A stretch of DNA of 14,152 nucleotides from Fen-1273 sp035516035 (lineage in GTDB: Bacteria > Bacteroidota > Ignavibacteria > UBA10030 > UBA6906), in assembly GCA_035516035.1 (NCBI GenBank), contig DATJAS010000065.1, forward strand, positions 1 through 14,152, read 5' to 3'. This document shows positions 1 through 5,400 of this stretch, piece by piece. The translations under genes and the position numbers were made by a program. The notes below the pieces were generated by a model, which searched no databases, was not told the DNA's origin, and saw nothing but the letters and a program-made list of their open reading frames with translations. The stretch's first letter is position 1. Each line of letters opens with the position of its first letter.

Positions 1-1
1 T

Positions 2-457
2 GCGCAGCGGGGCTCTGCGGCCAACATCATCCGCACGGGCCTCGAGCGCTACAAGCTGGTGCTCGCCGATCGCAAGCTCGACGCGGAGAAGAAGCTCTCC
101 GAGACGCAGCGCGCGATCGAAGAGGCCACCAGCCTCGAGACGCCGCTCCTCGAGCGGAACCTGATCGCCCTGTCGACGATCGCCTCGATCGCCACGATGT
201 TCGGTCTGCTCGGGACGGTGGTCGGGATGATCCGCGCCTTTACCGCCCTGGCGGCCGTCGGCGGGACCCCGGACGCCATCCAGCTTTCGATCGGGATCTC
301 CGAGGCCCTGATCAACACCGCGCTCGGCCTCCTTGCCGCCATCATCGGCATCGTCGCGTACAACTTCTTCGTGACGAAGGTGGACAACTTCACGTACATG
401 ATCGACGAAGCGAGCTACAACGTCGTCCAGATCCTGCACGCGCGGACGAACGAATAG
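2..457 (+). CDS. exbB: ExbB/TolQ/MotA-family proton channel, 5'-truncated
   Basis: This is the C-terminal 151 residues of an ExbB/TolQ-type inner-membrane proton channel, cut by the window edge. The reading frame is open from base 2, and the GTG at 59 is an internal codon rather than a start. Two hydrophobic segments are visible: one follows the LIALSTIASIATMFGLLGTV stretch and contains the family-typical GTVVGM loop, and the other includes ISEALINTALGLLAAIIGIV. These match the last two helices of ExbB, which line the proton path. In this family ExbB pentamers surround an ExbD dimer and drive TonB. The exbD gene starts 20 nt downstream behind a purine-rich site, so the genes are surely co-transcribed. 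TolQ or a gliding-motor protein would look similar, but the tonB gene three positions downstream favours a Ton role. Confidence 0.9.
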   Translation, partial: AQRGSAANIIRTGLERYKLVLADRKLDAEKKLSETQRAIEEATSLETPLLERNLIALSTIASIATMFGLLGTVVGMIRAFTALAAVGGTPDAIQLSIGISEALINTALGLLAAIIGIVAYNFFVTKVDNFTYMIDEASYNVVQILHARTNE

Positions 458-477
458 GAAGGGGGGGAGAGACTCCC

Positions 478-939
478 ATGCCCAAATTCAAACCGCACCG
501 ACAGGGGTATCGCATCGACATGACCCCTCTGGTGGACGTCGCGTTTCTGCTCCTGACGTTCTTCATGCTCACCACGACGTTCAAGCCGACCGAGGAAGTG
601 ACGATCGTGCTCCCCGCGTCCCACTCGGAGTACAAGCTCCCCGAGTCCGACGTGATGACGATCAACATTGCCAAGGACGGGCGCCTGTTCCTGGGGCTCG
701 ACTCGCAGATCCTTCGCCGGAGGCTCTTCGGGGCCGCCAACGAAAACAAGGCCAGCGTCGAGGTGCCCAAGGAACAGCTTGCCAAGTATCTCGTGAACGC
801 CCGCACCGCCAATCCCAAGCTCCGCACGGTCATCAAGGGTGACAAGGAGGCGGATTACGGGATCGCGGAAGACGTCATGAATATCCTTCAGGATACGCAG
901 ATTACGCGGTTTAACCTGGTGACCGAGCTTGCCCGGTAG
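478..939 (+). CDS. exbD: Biopolymer transporter ExbD, first copy
   Basis: A 153-aa ExbD/TolR family protein. It has a short cytoplasmic N-terminus, one transmembrane helix (about residues 17-35) and a periplasmic domain. The signature RIDMTPLVDVAFLLLTFFM carries the conserved helix Asp (D20, equivalent in position to the proton-carrying Asp of E. coli ExbD). The protein works with ExbB to convert the proton gradient into movement of TonB. The ATG is preceded by a GGGGGGGAGAG tract, which supports this start. A second exbD follows 36 nt after the stop, and the helix-coding segment is almost identical in the two genes. Two different ExbDs next to one ExbB is a recurring arrangement in Bacteroidota, so the pair may form a heterodimer. 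Only the heterodimer is inference. Confidence 0.93.
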   Translation: MPKFKPHRQGYRIDMTPLVDVAFLLLTFFMLTTTFKPTEEVTIVLPASHSEYKLPESDVMTINIAKDGRLFLGLDSQILRRRLFGAANENKASVEVPKEQLAKYLVNARTANPKLRTVIKGDKEADYGIAEDVMNILQDTQITRFNLVTELAR

Positions 940-975
940 GCCGGGAACAAAACTCAGTTTGAGGAGGTACTAATT

Positions 976-1473
976 ATGGCGGGCGGAGATGTAGCGGAGA
1001 GTAAATCCCATTCCAAGGGAAAGAAGAGGAAAAAAGGACGGAGACTGGGCATCCGGATCGACATGACGCCCCTGGTGGACGTCGCGTTCCTGCTCCTGAC
1101 CTTCTTCATGTACACGACGTCGATGTCGAGGCCGCAGACGATGGAGATCAACCTGCCCCCCGACAAGAACGTGAAGGTGGAGATCCCCGAGACGACGCTC
1201 CTGACGCTCCGGGTGAACGACAAGGGGACGATCTACTGGAACTTTGCGCTGGACGCCCCGAAGATGATCGACTTCAAGGATCTCCGGGCGTTCCTGATCG
1301 ACAAGCAGAACGCGATCCCCAAGCTGACGGTCGTGCTCAAGATCGACCGCCTTGGAAAGTATAAGATGATGGTGGACCTGATCGACGAGCTCAACCTGTC
1401 CCGCGTCCAGCGGTTCAGCATTGCGCCGATGACGGACCAGGACAAGGCGCTCATCGCCAAGGTCCAGGGTTAA
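976..1473 (+). CDS. exbD: Biopolymer transporter ExbD, second copy
   Basis: A 165-aa ExbD/TolR family protein and paralogue of the preceding gene. Its N-terminus is longer and very basic (residues 14-23 are mostly Lys/Arg), followed by the same RIDMTPLVDVAFLLLTFFM helix signature with the key Asp at residue 35, and then a periplasmic domain of about 110 residues. The periplasmic part differs clearly from the first copy, so the two proteins probably make different contacts. A good ribosome binding site (GAGGAGG, 961-967) sits upstream of the ATG. TonB begins 19 nt after the stop. The role is the same as in the family generally: proton-driven energising of TonB from the inner membrane. Confidence 0.93.
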   Translation: MAGGDVAESKSHSKGKKRKKGRRLGIRIDMTPLVDVAFLLLTFFMYTTSMSRPQTMEINLPPDKNVKVEIPETTLLTLRVNDKGTIYWNFALDAPKMIDFKDLRAFLIDKQNAIPKLTVVLKIDRLGKYKMMVDLIDELNLSRVQRFSIAPMTDQDKALIAKVQG

Positions 1474-1492
1474 CGAACGGAGGGAGAACATT

Positions 1493-2236
1493 ATGGCAAC
1501 CGCTGCAGCCGTTGGAGCCCAGCAGTCGGCGATCTCGTACGGCGCTGCCGAGCTCAAGGCGGTCTACTTCAAGTACCGGTGGTGGGGACTCGGGATCGCG
1601 ATCGCGATCCACGCGGCCATTATCGGGTCGTACTACGGGGTTGGGCTGCTGCAGGGCGAGGAGGCACCGGTGGTAATGGTGCATATCATGAAGTACAGCG
1701 ATCTCGGCCCGCCCCCGTCGATGACGAACGCGAACACCCCCCCGCCGATCACCGCGGAGGCCCCCACGGCCAAGCCCAGCGTCGGCGCGCCGGTCCCGGT
1801 GCCTGACGCCGAGGTGAGCGCGGAGCAGACGCTTGCGACGCAGACCGAAATGAGCCAGCAGGTCGCGCCGATCGGCGACGCCACGGGCGCCGGCGAGGTC
1901 GCGGTCCAGCAGGACATCAAGATCGACGACGACGCGCCCCCCGCGGACTTTGTCGCGGTGGAGAAAGAACCTGTCGTCGTGAAGAAGGTCGAGCCGAAGT
2001 ATCCCGAGCTCGCGATGCGCGCGGGACTCGAGGGCAAGGTGTGGGTGAAGATCTGGGTCGACAAGGAGGGGAAGGCGAAGCAGGTGGTGATCCTCAAGAG
2101 CGACGCCGAGATTTTCAACGAGCCGGCTATCGAGGCGGCGAAGCAGTTCGTCTTTACGCCTGCGTATATGAACAACGGCCCGGTGTCGGTGTGGGTCTCG
2201 GTGCCGTTCAAGTTCCGGCTTGCCGACAAGAAGTGA
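1493..2236 (+). CDS. tonB: TonB family energy transducer
   Basis: A 247-aa TonB protein. The layout is an unusually long cytoplasmic N-terminus (about 30 residues), a single transmembrane helix (about 31-53) with a His at residue 40, a Pro/Ala-rich periplasmic spacer (about 70-165) and a C-terminal TonB domain (about 166-244) with the typical VEPKYPELAMRAGLEGKVWV start. The His corresponds to the conserved helix His of TonB, although the Ser usually found four residues earlier is Ala here. TonB carries energy from ExbB/ExbD to outer-membrane receptors by binding their TonB box. The ATG has a GGAGGGAG site upstream. Its place directly after exbB-exbD-exbD makes the assignment firm. The receptor it serves is not in the window. 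Confidence 0.94.
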   Translation: MATAAAVGAQQSAISYGAAELKAVYFKYRWWGLGIAIAIHAAIIGSYYGVGLLQGEEAPVVMVHIMKYSDLGPPPSMTNANTPPPITAEAPTAKPSVGAPVPVPDAEVSAEQTLATQTEMSQQVAPIGDATGAGEVAVQQDIKIDDDAPPADFVAVEKEPVVVKKVEPKYPELAMRAGLEGKVWVKIWVDKEGKAKQVVILKSDAEIFNEPAIEAAKQFVFTPAYMNNGPVSVWVSVPFKFRLADKK

Positions 2237-2254
2237 ATTGACCGGGGACTACGC

Positions 2255-2288
2255 CGCGCGGGGGAACGTCGCAGACCTCCCCCGCGCG
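2255..2288 (+). promoter_or_regulatory. GC-rich intercistronic hairpin between tonB and the 68-aa gene
   Basis: A perfect 10-bp stem (CGCGCGGGGG at 2255-2264 with CCCCCGCGCG at 2279-2288) encloses a 14-nt loop in the 71-nt gap after tonB. No T-run follows, so it is not a standard intrinsic terminator. It could protect the 3' end of the exb-tonB message or reduce read-through to the downstream genes. The structure is seen directly; the role is inferred. Confidence 0.55.
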
Positions 2289-2307
2289 CGATCCTCCCCT
2301 GCCGGGT

Positions 2308-2514
2308 ATGAGGATCGAACAACTGGTTCGGTTCGCCATCATGATCCTCGCCGGGGCGGTTGCACTGGCGGGGATTCTTGTCATGACGGGGGTCCTGTCC
2401 AATCCCGCGATCACCGGCCAGTTCCGGATCGCGATGGGCGCCGCGATTTTCCTGTACGGGGTCTACAGGTTCACCGTCGCCTGGTTTCGTCGCCCGGAGC
2501 GCCGCGACCCATGA
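2308..2514 (+). CDS. Small two-helix membrane protein of the Ton operon
   Basis: A 68-aa hydrophobic protein of unrecognised family. Two transmembrane segments are evident (about residues 7-27 and 38-58) separated by a short polar stretch with NPAITGQFR, and the C-terminus is basic (RRPERRDP). It would sit in the inner membrane. Its stop codon overlaps the start of the next gene in an ATGA junction (2511-2514), which indicates translational coupling to the PstS-like lipoprotein. The ribosome binding site is weak (CCGGGT). It lies 71 nt after tonB, with a hairpin between them. A genuine gene is supported by the coupling and the coherent membrane pattern. A role as an accessory subunit of the Ton machine or a partner of the lipoprotein is only inference from position. 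Confidence 0.75.
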   Translation: MRIEQLVRFAIMILAGAVALAGILVMTGVLSNPAITGQFRIAMGAAIFLYGVYRFTVAWFRRPERRDP

Positions 2515-3428
2515 AACGAATTTTCGTGTTGTTCGGTCTCCTCCTCGCGCTCGAAGGGTGCGGGGGCAAAGAGCCGGGATCCGTCTCGATTACCAGCGGG
2601 TCCTTCCGGCTCGGGTGCGACGAGGCCGTCCTGCCGGTGATCAACCACGAGGTCCAGGAGTTCACCCGGCTTTACACCGGGGCGTCGGTCGCCGTGCAGA
2701 GCGGCCAGGCGCGCGAGATCATCGCCGCGTTTGCCGCGGACAGCCTCAAGACGATTGTCTGCGCCCGGGAGCTCAACAGGGAAGAGCGCGACGCCCTGAC
2801 CGCCGCGAAGGTGCCGATGCAGGAATACCTGCTGGCGCGCAGCGCCGTGGCCGTGGTGGCCAACCCCGGTGTGCCGGTGAAGGAGCTGCGCATCGGCCAG
2901 CTCGATACGATCTTCAGCGGCGGGATCACGCGCTGGCCCGGCAATCGTGCACTCATGATCGAGCTCGCCGTCGGCGGCGTAAATTCAAGCGTGAACGAAG
3001 TGTTCCGGAAGACCGTGCTGGGAAACGGGGGGTTCGATCCATCGGCAAAACCGTTTTCTTCCGGCGCACAGCTGCTCGACTTTGTGAAACGCACCCACGG
3101 GGCCGTGGGGATTATCGGCCTCAACGAGCTCGGGGCGTCGTATGACGGCCTGAGCGTCCTGGCGATTTCGAGCCCCGCCATGCGGCCGGATTCGACGTAC
3201 GCGCCCGATGAGTACTACGCACCTATCCAGGGCTATGTCTACACGGGGTACTATCCGGTCCTGGCGTCGGTATACGTCTACACGCGCGATATCGAACAGG
3301 ACGTCAGCATGGGATTCATCGCGTTCATGACCAGCTTCGCCGGCCAGAAGATTATCCAGACAGACGGACTCGCGCCCGAGACGATGCCGGTGCGGGTTGT
3401 CCACCTCAAACCACAGCAGACCGACTGA
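2511..3428 (+). CDS. PstS-like substrate-binding lipoprotein
   Basis: A 305-aa periplasmic-binding-protein-fold lipoprotein of the PstS-like family. The chosen ATG gives a clean lipoprotein signal peptide with a lipobox (LEGC, lipidated Cys17); the open frame further upstream has no signal and overlaps the membrane gene. Recognisable PstS-family features are IFSGGITRWPG (about residues 135-145), NSSVNEVFRKTVLG (about 160-173) and AVGIIGLNEL (about 200-209). The usual phosphate-contacting segments are absent: the GSG-type helix start and the DIG-type segment are replaced by QSGQAREIIAA and SLKTIVCARELN. No PstCAB permease genes accompany it. This subgroup is a known neighbour of exb-tonB clusters in Bacteroidota, where it is annotated as phosphate-binding by similarity only. 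I infer a binding or scaffold role in the Ton system; the ligand is unknown. Confidence 0.82.
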   Translation: MKRIFVLFGLLLALEGCGGKEPGSVSITSGSFRLGCDEAVLPVINHEVQEFTRLYTGASVAVQSGQAREIIAAFAADSLKTIVCARELNREERDALTAAKVPMQEYLLARSAVAVVANPGVPVKELRIGQLDTIFSGGITRWPGNRALMIELAVGGVNSSVNEVFRKTVLGNGGFDPSAKPFSSGAQLLDFVKRTHGAVGIIGLNELGASYDGLSVLAISSPAMRPDSTYAPDEYYAPIQGYVYTGYYPVLASVYVYTRDIEQDVSMGFIAFMTSFAGQKIIQTDGLAPETMPVRVVHLKPQQTD

Positions 3429-3430
3429 TA

Positions 3431-5242
3431 ATGAAACGCCTCCTCCTCTTGTGTGCACTCCTGCTCTGTGTGCGCTCCGCCTACGCGCAGGACCCCTACG
3501 ACAGGGCGAAGCAGGACCTCGCAGTGCGCGACACGAACAGCGCGATCCTGCATTTCAAGGAAGCGGTGAAGGCGGGCCGGAAGCTCTCGGAGTCGAACTA
3601 CTACCTGGGCGCGATCGCCTACGCCAGGCACCGGACCGACGAGGCGATCGGCTACCTGCAGGCGGCCGTTGACCGCGACAACGAGAACGCCGATGCGGTC
3701 GGTCTGCTCGGGTATGCGCTGCTCGACAAGAAGGACAACGCGGGCGCGCTGACCCAGTTCCGCCGCGCCCTGAAGCTCTCCCCGAAGGACGTCAGCGTGT
3801 CCGCCGGGTTCGGCACCGCGCTGCTGGCCGTGGATTCCGTCGACGCGGCGATCGTGCAGCTCTCCCGCGCGAAGGAGTCGGCCCCCGACAATCCCTCGAT
3901 CTACGTCCTGCTGGGCGACGCCTACCTGAAGCAGAACGTCTTCGTCCTCGGCGAGTCGAACTACCAGAAGGCGATCGAGCTGGAACCCAGGAACATCGGC
4001 ACGCGCGCCAAGCTCGCGCGGGTCTTCTACAGGGAGAAGAAGTACGCGGAATCGATCAAGGAGTGGGAGGGAGTCACGGCGATCGATTCCACGCTCCCCG
4101 AGCCGTACCTGGAAGTGGGTCGGACCTACTTCCTGGCCAAGCAGTACAGGAACGCGGTGCGTCCCCTCTACAAGCTGACGCAGCTCCAGCCGAAGTCCGT
4201 CGAAGGCTGGGCGCTCTATGCCCGGACGCTGTTCAACGGCGAGGACTACGGTGACGCGATCAAGGCCGCGCAGACGTCACTCAAGCTCGATTCCACGAAC
4301 GCGGAAGTCTGGCGTGCGCTCGCACGGTCGGACGTGAAGTTGAAGGACTGGAACGGGGCGCTCGGCGCCTTCGCGGGTCTCAGCCGCCACGGCAAGTACG
4401 ACAAGGACGATCTCGGCGACTACGGCGCGGCGCTCCAGAGCGTTGGCCGCGAAGACGAGGCCGTCCAGGTGCTCCTGGAGGCCGTGAAGGAAGACTCGAC
4501 GAACTGCGACGTCTATTTCCCGCTCGGCTTCATCTACATGAAGCGGCATGACTACGAGCGCGCCTCCAGCATGTTCGAGAAGAGGATCGTCTGCGATCCG
4601 CGCTCCCTGAGCACGTACGTCAACGCCGCCGCCTGCTACATGGCGCTCAAGAACTGGACCCGCTGCCGCGAGCTCCTGGTCCGCTCGCTCGAGCTGAAGC
4701 CCGATTTCCTCGCCGGGCGCCTCTACTACGCGCGGTATTTCGCGCAGGTGGATTCGCTGGAAAAGGCCGTTGGGCAGTACGACACCGTGCTGGCCCTCAT
4801 CGGTACCGATATCGACAAGCACAGGGCGGACGCGGGAGAGGCGTACCTGCAGAAGGCGCAGCTCTATTTCGTCGACAAGCGGTTTGAGCGCTCGATCGAG
4901 ACGTTCCGCAAGGCCCAGTCCGCCGGCATCGATAACTTCGCGCTCGAGCTGATGTGGGGGCAGGCGGACTTGCAGCTGTTGGATCCCTCGGGCGACCAGG
5001 AGGAAAACGACCGGCGAAAGGCGGACGCCGTCCAGCACTTCCGGAAATCGCTGCAGTTCGACCAGGCCTCTGCCGAGGCCCACTTCTGGCTCGGCACGGG
5101 ACTTCTGCTGATGCGCAAGGAAGGAGACCCCGGAAACGCGAAGCTGATGGAGGAGGCATGCTCGGAGTTCAACAAGTGCCTCCGGCTTGACCCCAAAAAC
5201 GAGAACGCCCGCAAAGCCAAGGAACACTACGGGTGTAAGTGA
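3431..5242 (+). CDS. Secreted TPR-repeat protein
   Basis: A 603-aa protein with an N-terminal signal peptide (MKRLLLLCALLLCVRSAYAQ, cleavage likely after AYA), followed almost entirely by tetratricopeptide repeats. About a dozen or more 34-residue units can be followed from about residue 25 to 600, with typical A-x-Y/F and D-P-x-N/S turns such as LKLSPKDV, IELEPRN, LKLDSTNAEVW and LRLDPKNENA. It is predicted to be periplasmic and to act as a protein-binding scaffold. It starts 2 nt after the stop of the lipoprotein gene and has no clear Shine-Dalgarno site, so coupled translation is likely. Several Cys residues cluster around residues 357-418, and the C-terminus ends HYGCK. In related genomes a TPR gene closes the exb-tonB-PstS-like operon, as it does here. 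Its partner is unknown. Confidence 0.88.
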   Translation: MKRLLLLCALLLCVRSAYAQDPYDRAKQDLAVRDTNSAILHFKEAVKAGRKLSESNYYLGAIAYARHRTDEAIGYLQAAVDRDNENADAVGLLGYALLDKKDNAGALTQFRRALKLSPKDVSVSAGFGTALLAVDSVDAAIVQLSRAKESAPDNPSIYVLLGDAYLKQNVFVLGESNYQKAIELEPRNIGTRAKLARVFYREKKYAESIKEWEGVTAIDSTLPEPYLEVGRTYFLAKQYRNAVRPLYKLTQLQPKSVEGWALYARTLFNGEDYGDAIKAAQTSLKLDSTNAEVWRALARSDVKLKDWNGALGAFAGLSRHGKYDKDDLGDYGAALQSVGREDEAVQVLLEAVKEDSTNCDVYFPLGFIYMKRHDYERASSMFEKRIVCDPRSLSTYVNAAACYMALKNWTRCRELLVRSLELKPDFLAGRLYYARYFAQVDSLEKAVGQYDTVLALIGTDIDKHRADAGEAYLQKAQLYFVDKRFERSIETFRKAQSAGIDNFALELMWGQADLQLLDPSGDQEENDRRKADAVQHFRKSLQFDQASAEAHFWLGTGLLLMRKEGDPGNAKLMEEACSEFNKCLRLDPKNENARKAKEHYGCK

Positions 5243-5250
5243 CGCTCCCC

Positions 5251-5346
5251 GTCATTGCGAGTCTAGGACCACGCCGGGGCGCGCAGGCGCCCCGAAGCAA
5301 TCCGGCGCTTTTCGTCGTTGCGAACGTTCTTCGTGAAGCAATCTCC
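5251..5346 (+). repeat. Tandem pair of GTCATTGCGAG...GAAGCAATC palindromic repeats
   Basis: Two copies of a dispersed repeat lie head-to-tail. The first (5251-5302) starts GTCATTGCGAG and ends GAAGCAATC, with an internal 7-bp stem at 5276-5293 (GGGGCGC/GCGCCCC around GCAG). The second (5314-5346) is the short form, GTCGTTGCGA ... GAAGCAATCTCC. The ends form an imperfect inverted repeat (ATTGC / GCAAT). The same element recurs at 8653 and 9321. Elements with these ends are known as dispersed REP-like repeats in several bacterial groups. Confidence 0.8.
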
Positions 5347-5384
5347 CGCCGCTCAGCCCATCATGCGGAGCGGCGGTTTAGTTT
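5346..5384 (+). terminator. Terminator-like hairpin after the TPR gene
   Basis: A perfect 9-bp stem (CCGCCGCTC at 5346-5354 with GAGCGGCGG at 5368-5376) has a 13-nt loop and is followed by TTTAGTTT. It probably ends the exb-tonB-TPR transcript just before the aminopeptidase gene. The long loop and interrupted T-run make it weaker than the one at 7894. Confidence 0.55.
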
Positions 5385-5400
5385 CACAACCGGGGACCGA

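Noticed and set aside
1593..1610. Perfect 18-bp palindrome GGATCGCGATCGCGATCC inside tonB
   Set aside because: It encodes the alternating Ile-Ala of the transmembrane helix, and codon bias explains it; there is no second copy or other sign of a site.
2220..2510. Upstream extension of the lipoprotein reading frame overlapping the end of tonB
   Set aside because: It overlaps the small membrane gene, has no signal peptide, and the ATG at 2511 gives a clear lipobox.
4277..5227. Long minus-strand open frame opposite the TPR gene
   Set aside because: It mirrors a GC-rich coding strand; it has no recognisable motif or ribosome binding site, and the plus-strand TPR protein is certain.
5239..5400. 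Upstream extension of the aminopeptidase reading frame by 54 residues
   Set aside because: The extension is translated repeat DNA and a terminator hairpin; the ATG at 5401 begins a proper signal peptide with GGGGA upstream.
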